A DNA stretch of 64,000 nt from assembly GCA_037447655.1 (NCBI GenBank), contig JBBHKE010000209.1:101680-165679 (forward strand), in the 5' to 3' direction. Each line of letters opens with the position of its first letter. The stretch's first letter is position 1. Source of the stretch: Zygnema cylindricum. Lineage: Eukaryota; Streptophyta; Zygnematophyceae; Zygnematales; Zygnemataceae. Below are positions 12,652 to 23,039 of this stretch, in pieces. The notes under the pieces were generated by a model that did not search any database, had not been told where the DNA came from, and saw only the letters and a program-made list of their open reading frames with translations. The position numbers and the translations under genes are program-made.

Positions 12652-13518
12652 CAGAGGTCGCAAACGGTCAACCGAAACCGTAACCGACCGTTAACCGACC
12701 GCCCGCGCCGGATCCGGAACGGATTCGGTTGCCAAATTTTGGGGGTCGGGCGGTTACGGTCGGTTGACTCACCAAGAAAAAAAAAACGGTCAGTTACGGT
12801 CGGTCAAACAAAAAACCAAAAAAAATGAAAAATTTGTACTTTTTTTTTCCAACATTATTGTTCTTTGTACTTTTGGTATCGTGGAAGTACGTGGCATCAT
12901 GATTAGCGTCGCAAATCTGACACGGTACTAACACTATTCATTTCACGAATCTTACAAAAAGATAATCCAACATTCATGTACTTTGTACTCTTTGGCATCG
13001 TGGAAGTACGTGACATCATGATTAGCGTCGCAAATCTGACACGGTACTGTAGTAAGCTATTTATTTCGCAAATCAAAGGGAACGCGACAAAGCGTCGCAA
13101 ATCTGACACGGTAGTACACTATTCATTTCGAAAATCTTAGGGAACGCGACAAAGCGTCGCAAATCTGACACGGTAGTACAGTATTCATTTCGCAAATCTT
13201 AGGCAACGCGACAAAGCGTCGCAAATCTAACACAGTAGTACACTATTCATTTCGCAAATCTTAGGGAACGCGACAAATTGTAATTATTGGCTTATTCCGT
13301 CGTACATTGATTAATTTTGTACTTTTTCGGTTACGGGCGGGCACGGTTAGTCGCGAAAAATCAAGATTCGGTTTTTTTTTTTTTTCGTAAACGACGGTCG
13401 GTTAACGGTTAACAATTTTGGAGCGTGACAAACTCGGTCGGGCGTCGGTTACTCAGATTTTGAAAAAAAAAAACCGGTCGGTTTCGGGTATGAAATTTTT
13501 TTACTTTTGCGACCTCTG
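12652..13518. mobile_element. Non-autonomous hAT MITE with perfect 8-bp TSD
   Basis: Perfect 8-bp duplications GTAATGGG flank the element (12644-12651 and 13519-13526). The terminal inverted repeats are CAGAGGTCGCAAA on the left and TTTGCGACCTCTG on the right, continuing imperfectly inward through CGGTC/AACCG-rich sequence. An 8-bp duplication and CAGxGG ends are the hAT signature. The 867 bp encode no transposase. The perfect duplication argues for a fairly recent insertion about 440 bp upstream of the PR-1 start codon. Confidence 0.93.
12878..13276. repeat. About 62-bp tandem repeats inside the hAT MITE
   Basis: GCGTCGCAAATCTGACACGG recurs at about 12906, 13025, 13092, 13154 and 13216. The last copies are 62 bp apart and also share ATTCATTTCGCAAATCTTAG and GAACGCGACAAA. 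The first two units are longer (about 119 bp) because they carry an extra TTTGG.ATCGTGGAAGTACGTG segment. The motif GTCGCAAA also matches the terminal repeat, so the array may have grown from TIR-like sequence. Confidence 0.85.
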
Positions 13519-13529
13519 GTAATGGGCCC

Positions 13530-14010
13530 TAATGTTGTGTATCAGGTAAAATTATATCGCGATAAAATCGATATTCGATATATTGATTATAGACCGGTTA
13601 GAGGCCTCGATATATCACACCGGCACCAACATAATATATCGCGATGCATTTCACGATATAGTACTATTTAAATTTAATACTTTACATAATATATTATTTT
13701 ATGGAAAACAGTAAATAGTATGGTAGGCCACGTATGACGTGAATTCTGTTACGTAACTTCAATCAAACGGCGCAACATGTTAACTAGTACGTATTTACGT
13801 ACAGAATTTAAAATTCCGAACAAAACAATCACACTAATTTCGTCAAATGAAAATGATGATATGACAGCATTTTTTTGCAGACTGTTCGTTTTTCACTTAC
13901 CAATCTGCAACCACGAAACATTACATAGATGCTTATCGATTTTCAGCTTTCTCTTTTTATTAGGCGGTGATACAGATGATGTTTTTAAACTTTTGGTATA
14001 ACAAACTAAG
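13530..14010 (+). mobile_element. Truncated copy (A0) of the 'A' TIR element
   Basis: It starts TAATGTTGTGTATCAGGTAA, matching the left end of the A elements at 61377 and, inverted, at 63166. Shared interior text includes ATATCGCGATA, ATTTAAATTTAATA, TATTATTTTA, a GACGTGAATTC segment, CACACTAATT and CAGACTGTTC followed by CAATCTGCAA. The right terminal repeat is missing; similarity fades around 14000. It lies 3 bp beyond the right duplication of the hAT MITE. Confidence 0.75.
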
Positions 14011-14065
14011 GGTGGCTCACTGGCTTTCCATCAAGAAATTCTGTAATCATACGGCCAACTCTACG

Positions 14066-14168
14066 GGTTGTTATATTTTAGACTACGAGCTGATATATTT
14101 TAGACTACAGGCTGATATATTTTAGACTACGGGCTGATATATTTTAGACTACGGGCTGTTATATTTTA
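14066..14168. repeat. 22-bp minisatellite, about five copies
   Basis: TATATTTTAGACTACGGGCT and close variants repeat every 22 bp (TAGACTAC at 14101, 14123 and 14145). The last copy is interrupted by the GGGTGAAG end of the next MITE, whose TTA target duplication is the TTA of the repeat unit. Confidence 0.92.
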
Positions 14169-14941
14169 GGGTGAAGTTCCATTAGACTAAAAGCGTGGTT
14201 CGTTACTGGACGCCGTACGTTTTCGTATATCTCAGTATAGAGCAGTACCAGATAATTTTTTAGTCGGACGAAACATCGTTACTGGAAAGCTGTAGGGAAG
14301 CTCTCTAATGATGTAGGCGTAATTCCTGACCGTTGGATGTTTCACTTTTTGAGATCCGCGAAGCAATCGAGCACATCATCCAGTGGGCCCCAACTCTCCA
14401 ATCATCTAGTGGGCCCCAACTCTCCTCGCGAAGAGAGTTGGGGCCCACTAGATGATTGCCAGTCATTACCATTAGTACAGATGAAAAGGAAAAAAATATC
14501 TACTTTGTACAAGCGATCACATGCGTGCACGTCGTACATGCCATGTGCCTCCTGCCACGTTGAGTGCAAGTCAGGTGAAAATATCGTCGCACGCTCCGTC
14601 TAACATCCACCGACATTCAAAGTTTGCCACGACCTTCAAAGTTTGATGCGTATTTTTTCCAATCTGTTTCAAAATTTTGATTTCCATTTTCAAAATCAGA
14701 ATCTAGCCAAAAACTTTATTTACGAATCATTAATTACCTTTGGTGGTACAGAAATTTCGTACAGATATTCCGTTTGTAGATTTTTTTCGAGATTTTTAGA
14801 ATCTGAACTCTAACCTACGTGGCGCCAATCCTAATTGAGGAAGGTTTTTTACTGGCCTGACACAATGGAGCGGACTTCCATTAAACGCTGCCAGTAGACT
14901 TCTCCGTACATTTATTGGGACCGCCAAATGGAACTTCACCC
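14169..14941. mobile_element. Harbinger/Tourist-like MITE T1
   Basis: Perfect 15-bp terminal inverted repeats: GGGTGAAGTTCCATT at the left and AATGGAACTTCACCC at the right. TTA flanks both sides (14166-14168 and 14942-14944). A TTA duplication with G-rich termini is typical of PIF/Harbinger MITEs. It contains a perfect 26-bp hairpin at 14399-14458 and no transposase frame. Its right TTA is also the left TTA of T2. Confidence 0.9.
14399..14458. repeat. Perfect 26-bp inverted repeat (hairpin) inside T1
   Basis: The left arm (14399-14424) starts CAATCATCTAGTGGGCCCCA; the right arm (14433-14458) is its exact reverse complement, and the loop is 8 nt. An extra direct copy of the arm (CATCCAGTGGGCCCCAACTC) lies just to the left near 14377. 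Confidence 0.95.
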
Positions 14942-14944
14942 TTA

Positions 14945-15644
14945 GGGTGGACTTCCATTAGCAAAAATGTGGGATTTTTTACCGAAGGCCGAACCGTTTT
15001 GTACAAGTTCGTACATTTTTTTTTTCAACGAAAACACCATTACAGAAAATTGTCTTAGGTTGTAGGCGTAAACTAGGACTGTCGGATTCAATTACACTTT
15101 TTATCCGTGATGCCACGTCACCAACCCTACAGTTTGTTAAGACCGTGCACAGGGAGGACAGTTTTCGAATACAAAACGTGTAAAAATAGGCCGCGTGGTA
15201 AAGGTCAAAAAATCCACGATGAGCGCGCGCCTATGTGCATACATGTCGTAAGGGCCATGTGCCTTCCGCCAAGGTGGCTGGGAGTATGCCGACATTATCC
15301 TGTCACGCTCCCACCATCGAAGTTTGCCGCCGCCTTTTTGTTGTTGCGTTTTGAAATTTTGGGTAGTACATTTAATGCCCTCAGTACAAGTCATTAATTA
15401 CCTCTGAAGGTACAATTTTTTCCCTTGTAGGAACAGATATTACCTCCGCTCGTATAGATATTGCATTTAGACTTTGCATCCTAAGATTCTTTCAAGATTT
15501 TAAGCATTTAATATTAACCTACGTGTTACCAACCACAATGAGCCACGCAAATAAAAAGTGGTTTAATATCGCGACCTCATGGAAGGCACGCCCTTCAATT
15601 AAATTTTCCATACAAAAACTAAGACGCTTAATGGAAGTCCACCC
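14945..15644. mobile_element. Harbinger/Tourist-like MITE T2, abutting T1
   Basis: Perfect 15-bp terminal inverted repeats: GGGTGGACTTCCATT on the left, AATGGAAGTCCACCC on the right. TTA lies at 14942-14944 and 15645-15647. The interior is related to T1 (GAAAACACCATTAC.GAAA, TTGTAGGCGTAAA, AGTTTGCCGC, CATTAATTACCT) but clearly diverged, so it is not a simple duplication of T1. Confidence 0.9.
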
Positions 15645-15647
15645 TTA

Positions 15648-17626
15648 GACGATGTTCCATCACGTAGAGCCTATAAAACACGTGTTGTAAACTGAGTGGC
15701 TCCACGTAAGGTACTATCCTATATTGAATATCCTTTAAGATTATTCACAACGACAAATATGACTTCAAATCTTTATTTGCGTACCCTATGCCAACAAACC
15801 AAGTCATCATACGACAAACCTTTTGTACTTGTTGAAGACGCTAGTCTTTCACGCCAGCTCATTATTTAGGGTTGGTGTTTTTTTTTGTCCATAGCCATTT
15901 TTAGCCATGGATTTACCCTCGGAAGCACCACAGACTGCCCAAAAAACAGCCTACTTTGAGTCCACTCAAAATTCTACAGAATAACCAAAATAGAGTGAAA
16001 CTGAAGATACAGATAGTTTTTAGGCCACTTAGTATTCCCAAAAAATATCATATCAAAATACCAAACAAAATTATCACACCACTCAGAGTCAAAGTCAAAG
16101 TTGTAGAAAAACAGTCTGCAAGAACTTTGATAAATCTGACCAACTTCACAATGAAGTCCCAAGCAAACCACAAACACAATAGGTCAATAAATTTGCCCCA
16201 ATATTTCCAATACAAATAAAAACACACATGCAAAATAAGAGATATATTGGCTTATACACTTGAGAGCAATCCTCAGCTGAAAATTACCAAAAAGGAGCAA
16301 AAACAGCTTTTGTCCAAAAGTTCCCAAGTCCAAAAATGACTAAGTCCTACAAATATACACTAGAGCTCACTACTGACTGTACGCAGGCATACCAGCCGTA
16401 CGCAATCTATCAACTACCTCTATTAATTTGAGTATACCCGAATACTTCGTGATATGTAATAAGAATAGATCTATAATAATAATTAATACACATAGGACAA
16501 AACATTGTTGTAAATATTTACAAACCTTACAAATTTTGCCAAACGAGTCTAGGCCGTACAAAATAAATATCATGTGATGGACACGATTTTGGGTCCCTCA
16601 CCAAAATCACCAAACTGATGACGTCGCCGTCCGTAGCTCCGACGGCGTAATCAATGTATCAAATGTCGCACATCGCATTACTTTTTGTACGTGCGACGTA
16701 CAATTCCAACCTCGCTGATTATTTTACGGCGCGATCCGTCGTCCATTTCCCTTGATCCAAACCGTACTTTCGCCTATGTGTCTTCGCGTCACTTAAAGTC
16801 CAATATCGTACGTTCTAGTACAATTAGTACCATTACTCCCCCAATTCGCAAATCCATTCGAACCTCCACAGTAAATCAAGATAGCATTAGAATCGGTTAC
16901 AAAACATTGTGTAAGCACGAAACGTCACGCACACACAAAACAAACTTTTCAAACCAACATTTTTCGAACATGATGAATGTCTTTCACACCAGCTCATCTT
17001 TTTAGGTCTATGTTTTCAAACATGACGAAAGTCCTTTGCTAGAAATAGTGTGACAAACGAGCGCTGCCAAAAATAACGCGTTTTGCGATTTATTTTTTAC
17101 TTTTGGGTTGCATTTTGAAACGTACATATCATGTGCAAATCTCAGAAATTTCGCAGGTTGTCCATCGTGACACGTATTTTAATCGTCCTTCCTGTCGCGA
17201 CTTTTTTTTTCTGTAGCTAAAAACCCACCTCTGAGGTCTACAAAAAAAATGAAACTGCATCGCTGATGAATATCCAACGGTCATTGTTACATGTAAGACC
17301 TTTGGAGAGTGTTGGCAATATTCTTTATAATGTTCTTTGCGTATAAAAACAAAATAAGAGGTAGGGTTTAGTACGTATAAGGGCGGATTTCTGTAAACTA
17401 CAACTTACGTTCGTTAAAGGTTTTCGTGGTGTGGTGTACCACACGTACCCTTATTTGACCGTTAGAAAGAGCTACAAATTTACCACTAACAAGATACTAC
17501 GGGGCATCAGGTTAGGGTTTACATGTTTAGGGTTTTTAATTGTTTTTGTTTTTGTTTATTATATATAAATAAAAATACAAATAATAAAAAGCCCTAATGA
17601 CACATATATATATACATATATATATA

Positions 17627-17683
<57 letters not shown>

Positions 17684-17831
17684 CGCGCGGTCTAGTGCTT
17701 TATAAAACGAAAATAGAAGTGGGGGGGACGTGGATCTCTCACAATGTGCGAAAAGAACCTCAGGTTCACAGAGTATGAAAAAAGCAAGATTCAGTAGAGT
17801 TCCCCACTTTTTGTGTGATGGAACGCCACCC
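15648..17831. mobile_element. Candidate third Harbinger-like element T4
   Basis: The left end, directly after the TTA closing T2, reads GACGATGTTCCATCACG. The right end reads GTGTGATGGAACGCCACCC followed by TTA (17832-17834). The ends share a 10-bp inverted core (GTTCCATCAC / GTGATGGAAC) with eroded outer bases. The 2.2 kb interior shows no transposase; 15956-17005 holds only short frames without motifs. It could be one larger non-autonomous element or two unrelated ends. Confidence 0.4.
17603..17680. repeat. (TA)n microsatellite
   Basis: Nearly uninterrupted TA dinucleotides, interrupted only by ACATA and TTTA, inside candidate element T4. Confidence 0.97.
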
Positions 17832-17871
17832 TTAAGCGTACATCAAAACTCAAACTGTTCGAAAAAAACGA

Positions 17872-18312
17872 TGTAAAAGGAGTAAAACAACACCATAAGG
17901 CACAGTGGAATGTTAATAAGAACCACTCGTAGCAACAGCAAAGGCACACGGTATCCAGAAAGAAGAGCTCAAGAGTATATTAATTCGGGAGAAGAAAATA
18001 CACTCACTCAAAAAGTTTTTCTTTTTCTTAACATCTATAGTCTTTTAAACTAGTTCGATACTAAACAGCTGAGCGCCACAACTCTACCGCTATGTACACG
18101 TGGCAGTCCTCGGTCTGACCTGTCCTAACCACACTACATTTTTTAAGTATCACTTTTACCACATTTTGCTGCATTGCTTTGCTACGATGATGCGCTAATC
18201 AGACATGGCAGTTGCGCTTCTCTGACATAGCAACTAGACTGTCGAACACCCTAGTCTTAACATCTGCTCTATTTTACACTCAACCCACTTAGTCCTTGTA
18301 ACCTTGTTATAG
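17872..18312 (-). repeat. 3' LTR of gypsy element G
   Basis: It is preceded by TSD AACGA (17867-17871). The inner border follows from the polypurine-like CTAGTGGAGGGCAC (minus strand, about 18312-18326). It is shorter than the 5' copy, which carries extra copies of a GACATAGCA..GCGCTGCT motif. Confidence 0.85.
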
Positions 18313-18501
18313 TGCCCTCCACTAGGAATTCAACGTCCGCTGAATTGTGATACTCTTAGGGAATTGGAGTTACCAAAGTATTTCGAAGGTCTCGCGGCGA
18401 AACTCCTGGAATTCTTGGTGGAGTGAGTCGGTCTGTTGGAGGAGCCATTGGTGGCTATCCTTTAACTCATCAAACTGACCTTGGAGGTCCTGGTACTTCG
18501 T

Positions 18502-18681
18502 CTATAGTAGTCTTATGTGATGATCGGCGGCTGCGAACCGTCGCCAAGTGATCCGCCATCTGAGATATTCATTTTCTCTCTCAAGGACATTCTCTAGTGC
18601 TAATGGTTGCGGTTGGGGTAGATCTGGTTTTAGTGATGCCGGAATTTGGGGAGCCACGGATGCTGCTTCCTCCTCCACCAT
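18502..18681 (-). pseudogene. Open frame at the 3' end of gypsy G, function unknown
   Basis: A 59-codon frame starting MVEEEAASVAPQIPASLKP and ending in a TAG lies about 190 bp before the 3' LTR on the coding strand of G. It is Pro/Glu-rich with a short LENVLERENEYLRW stretch suggesting a helix. It may be the C-terminal tail of the G polyprotein or a relic of a longer frame. No family recognised. Confidence 0.35.
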
Positions 18682-18709
18682 TTAGGGTTCTCACTGAGGC
18701 ACCATCCTT

Positions 18710-19726
18710 TGTAATTTTGTCTCCTCCATTCAACTAAAGAATTTAAGAAGCCTTAAGATAATTTTTGGCTAACCCTTCTTCAACTAAGATCACACATACC
18801 CAAGTAGGCAAACAACCAATCTGACTGCACCCTTGTGCAATTTAGACTCCCTTGAGTTCCCAGCAAAAGAAATCAGTGAAAACACCTAATTAGGGGATTA
18901 GTTATGAAGCGACAAAGATGTCCATATATATACTAGCTCATTAGGAGAAAGGTGGCTACTTCTTCAATCTCCTAAGTCCTTTACCCCTCTCACAACCCCT
19001 ATCTACTAATGTACGAACCAATCAGGGAACTATAAAGTACACAATGTTACAATGGGCGGTGTACATTCTGAACAACTTGTGTACAACTCGGCCATGGAGT
19101 GGATCATTGAGATGAGTCTCGTTCAGATTTGCCCTCATGCTTTCTAGGATTTTGCTTCACAATGTTATCTTGCCACGTAGCGCTAGGTCATATCACGCTC
19201 GAAAACCGCCAAAGCGACCATTCCAGGATCTTGACGATGATGCGTGCCATCGGATCCAAAACTCCTTTGGATGATTGCTGTTGAAATTCAATGTCTGGTA
19301 AATTTGTTTCGTGCGGTTTTATGTTCGCACTATAATCCGATTTGTTTATATGTTTCTTTATTCGTAATTCCTTTAATCAGATTAGTGAACTCTGACACAT
19401 TAAAATACTTATCATATCCAATATACTCTAACGAACTTCAACAACAAACTGATTAAAGCAGACGACTAAGCCTCGCTCTTCCGGTTGGAGGTTTAAGTCT
19501 TCCTAGACTCAACCTTTTTGTTATAATTGACTTATGTCAATTATTTTGACTTGCTTAAGGAGCCAAGGCAACCATGGCTCCACCTTCCTCTCTTTTCTTC
19601 AGTGAATACAACAAGTTTCGGGGACAGAGGGAGGAGGTGGAGGCAGACTGCCTACGCTTTTTCTTTTATGTTTTCAATAACCTTATTTTAACCTAAAAAA
19701 TACCTCATCAATCTAATAATCCAACA
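18710..19726 (-). repeat. 3' LTR of copia fragment VI
   Basis: On the plus strand it runs from TGTAATTTTGTCTCCTCC to CCAACA. It is followed on the inner side by the polypurine tract (minus GAAGATAAAGGGAG) and RNase H. It is about 1.02 kb and is a diverged relative of the LTRs of IV: shared GAATT.AAGAAGCC, AAACCGCCAAAGCG.CCATTC and the tRNA-like block near 19470. No partner LTR is present, so no duplication can be checked. Confidence 0.8.
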
Positions 19727-19739
19727 CTCCCTTTATCTT

Positions 19740-20165
19740 CTAGGGTAATTTAAGCTTTTCTTTTAGTCCACACTTCTCTCTACAATATTTTAATTTGGGT
19801 GAGGGCACAAGTTTGGTCATCATATCAGCAATCATTTCTCCATATGGTTTATACACAAGATTCACAATTTTGTGTTCAACTTTTTCCCTCACAAAACTCA
19901 GCCTTGTGTCCATGTGTTTAGCTTTGAAATGATGTTTTAGATTGGCTGCAATTGGAATTGCAATTGCAACCTGATTATCAGAGAATACTTTATGCATCCC
20001 TTTCTTCATTTACCCCAATTCTTGTAGGAAAGACTTTACCCACATCAATTCTTTCACAGCAGAACAAGAGGCCATGTACTCAGCCTCCATAGTGGACTGA
20101 GCAACCACCTTTTGTTCCTTGCTGCTCCAACAGCAAGCACCTTCCCCCACATAAAATACATACAA
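19740..20165 (-). pseudogene. Copia RNase H remnant, element VI
   Basis: Minus-strand translation gives GEGACCWSSKEQKVVAQSTM, then EAEYMASCSAVKELMWVKS, an in-frame TAA near 20010, then DNQVAIAI, HHFKAKHMD, GEMIADMMTK and the C-terminal CREKCGLKEK. This is the copia RNase H in its usual order, with the acidic catalytic residues mostly in place. It is cut off at its N-terminal side near 20185, where the sequence switches to the gypsy protease of G. The rest of VI was lost together with the RT-integrase part of G. Confidence 0.88.
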
Positions 20166-20189
20166 AAAAATGCATCTTCTCATAACCTC

Positions 20190-20436
20190 TTCACTGTCTT
20201 CTCGTTAACAAAATTCTTTGACGCTTTAGAGTCAACCATAAAGCTCATTCCACTACCCCAAATTTTTCCTTGAAAAACAAAGGGGTCTCCATCTTTTCTT
20301 GCTAACCTTATGACATTAAGTTTGCCTTTTTTGGGGTCTTTTCCCTTTAGGCATTTTTTGACTATATGATCCGGGGAACCACACTTGAAACATTATCCGT
20401 TTTGCCTCCTCTTTGGGAGCTCCTCGAGGGACAGGT
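20190..20436 (-). pseudogene. Gypsy G gag zinc knuckle and protease start
   Basis: The minus strand contains CFKCGSPDHIVKKC, a CCHC zinc knuckle (about 20405-20345), followed in the same direction by GMSFMVDSKASKNFVNEKTV (about 20265-20200). The latter resembles the gypsy aspartic protease start (DSGATHNF type), with the catalytic DSG changed to DSK. Its upstream continuation is found only beyond copia IV at 33791-33930, which proves that the gag of G was split by that insertion. Confidence 0.75.
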
Positions 20437-21232
20437 TGCAATTCTATGTCCTCTATTGGACTACAAAATTCAAGAAGCCTCTGAATAGTTTTTAACTAAC
20501 CAACTTTTAGCCACAACCACTACAGCCCAAACACTCAAATTGACAGTTTGAGCGCATCCTTGTGCATTCTAAACTCTTCTGAGTCTGTAGCAAAAAAAAT
20601 AATTGAAAACGACCAACCAGCTGATAAGTCATGAAGTGGCAAAGATACCAAGTTTATACAAAACTCTCTAAGGGATAGAGGTCCCTACCTACCAAATTCT
20701 CTAAGTCTTAAACCCCTCTCACAACCGTTATCTATGAGTCACGAACATATAACACGCTTGTAGAGTACAGAAAAGTACTACAACCGATTTACTTTCTGTA
20801 CAGCTTGTGTACGGCAAGGCTATTGGATGGACGCGAGTCTTTGTCTCACTTGTCTTTATGCTCCCGGGATTCTTGTTGTTCAATGTTATCTCACCACGTG
20901 GCGCTAGGTCACGTCACAACCAAAAACCGCCAAAGCGGCCATTGCGGGATCTCGGTGATGATACAGGCCGTCGGATCCAAACCGGCTTTCAGTTTTTGTT
21001 GTTGAAACAAATATCCGGTTTATTTGTTTCGTGTATGACGCGTCGTATTGTATTTTTTGGGATCTCTATATACTATATCCATAATTTGGTTTATTAGATT
21101 AGATCTTCGAACAACATTTAAATAAATATCACACCTCATGTTTTGTAACGGACTTTTATGACACACCGGTTACACCTGACGGCTACGCCTCGCTCTGCTG
21201 GTTGGAGGTTCGAGTCATGCCATACTCAACCT
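20437..21232 (-). repeat. 3' LTR of copia IV, distal part
   Basis: Plus-strand text starts TGCAATTCTATGTCCTC and matches the 5' LTR at 32764 onward closely (GGACTACAAAATTCAAGAAG shared). It is interrupted at the AACCT target of element II; the remaining 210 bp of this LTR are at 28208-28417. Confidence 0.92.
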
Positions 21233-22268
21233 TGAAACTCTGAGACCTCCATAAGTCCTCAGAGTGGACAGCTTCCAAGAAGCCTCTAGGATAATCCTGA
21301 CCCCTTTGTGTTTAAGCAAAAATAACTGCCACCCTCGCAGACAAAAACTCTGACCACCTTCACCCCTGTGAAAACAAGACTCCCCTGAGTCGATAGCAAA
21401 AAGAATCTCTGGATTTGCTCCCCTGAGCAGTAAGTTATTGAGGGTCAAAGTTGACCTTTTGTACAGAAGCTCTATGATAGTGAGGGTCCAATCTATCAAT
21501 TTTTTCTAAGTCTTATCTCTCTCTAATACTATATCTACTGAATTACGTCACTAATCATAATACTCTGTCGTACAGAAAGGTAAAAGTGTCGGTGTACAGT
21601 TTGTACGGCTATTGTACGACATGGCCAACAAGCCGACACATGTCATTTTTGGATTCGTTCCAGTAATCCTCGAATATGCCGTAATCCAATATGGTTGTGC
21701 CACGTGTCAATCGATGTGACGTCGTACGCAAACTGCCGAAAAACATATTCCGTGATCTCGACATGCTTCACGACCGTCCGATTAAACCGGATATCAATGG
21801 TAGCCGTGATAGATACATGCGCGATATTTGTTTCGCCTTCGAAACAAAGTACGTGGTATTTGTTTTTGATGTTGCGTACGCCGTACAACACAAACTTTAT
21901 CTATTTCTAAATATCCCGTTAGATGAAATAGCCTACGTGTCAATATTTATTTAATTATCAAACCCCATATCGTATGACCTTCATCTTAAACTAATTGGCT
22001 AAGGCTACCGGCTACCAGCGAATCTGACGCACGGCAGGTACCAAGTTCAAATCTCGGGTCCGTCAATAATTATTTTGGTAAATCTACTAATCTAATGTTT
22101 GTCCCCGTCTAGATAGCATAGGCGGCCATGGCTCTATCTCCCTTTCCAACTTTCACTGACTGTGACAAGTGTGGGAGTTGGAGAGAGGAGTTAGAGGCAG
22201 ACTGCATTTGCTTCTTTTCTCCATTTTACAAAACCTATAAAACACTAAAATAACCTTTAATTTCTCCA
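21233..22268 (-). repeat. 3' LTR of copia II
   Basis: Matches the 5' LTR (27155-28202) over its length, including the tRNA-like block (22005-22070) and the CCATGGCTCTA segment. The inner border near 22268 is inferred from loss of similarity. Confidence 0.85.
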
Positions 22269-23039
22269 CTCCATTGAGCCGAACGCAAAAAAAGATCAAT
22301 GAAATTTCTCCTCTGAGGAGTAAGTTTTGGTTAGCCAAAGTTGGCCTATAGATATAAAATGGCTGTGAGAGAGAGGCTCCCAAAAGAAAATTGTCTAAGT
22401 CATAAACCTACTCACAGCTATCTACTACTAAACCGTGGACCACTAGAAAGACTATACAATACAAGAAGGTACAAAGGTACAGTCGCCAATGTACTTCTTG
22501 TATGGCCATTGTAGCAATGGCCTTCCAGTTGACGAGTGTCATCCTTTATGCCATGGTTCATCCTCCCGTGTTTTATGGCCGCCGTTGTCATGCCGCCACG
22601 TGGCATCAGCGTGTCATTGTCTATGATAGCCACAAAATGTTTATTCTGAGTTGGCAAATGTTGAAATGAAAGGTTACTTTGGTATTTTCTAGGTTACTTA
22701 ATTGATTTAAGTAAGAGCAGGAAAAAAGCAGAGGCAGCCTACTTCTTGTTGTTCTTTGGTCTAAAATAGACCGCAGAAGCGACCCAAACTATCATGCAAG
22801 AAGCTAAGCAAAAATAGGTCAACGAACAATCATTTGAAATGCATCCTCCATATGCGTACACAGACGCAACAAACAACAACATTTAGGGTTTCATGGAATA
22901 ATCAACATAAATAAACCCTATGAGAACATCTAAGGTTTGATGGAATAATCGACATAAACAAACCCTAGGACAAATGCATAAACAATGCATATCAAACATA
23001 TATAAAATAACATAAATAAATAATAAAGACAAATGCATT
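22269..23039. repeat. Foreign LTR fragment and unknown filler inside copia II
   Basis: 22269 to about 22690 resembles the inner half of a related LTR (AGGAGTAAGTTTTGG, GTACAAGAAGGTAC-like runs, CGCCACGTGGCATC) and is closest to the partial LTRs at 43940 and 58085. 22690-23039 is unrecognised apart from a roughly 45-bp direct repeat (TGGAATAATC.ACATAAA..AAACCCTA) at about 22890 and 22935. Confidence 0.6.

Noticed and set aside
12878-13276. The 62-bp array as a CRISPR-like or centromeric repeat
   Set aside because: It is bounded by the hAT TIRs and duplicated target site, has diverged units without unique spacers, and lies in plant DNA.
17603-17680. TA-rich stretch as a promoter
   Set aside because: It is a simple (TA)n microsatellite with no gene nearby in either direction.
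20190-20436. CCHC knuckle plus downstream RNase H as one internally deleted copia (with LTRs at 18710 and 20437)
   Set aside because: The LTR at 20437 belongs to copia IV (TSD CAGGT on both sides), and the zinc knuckle and protease text fit gypsy G, whose gag resumes at 33791.
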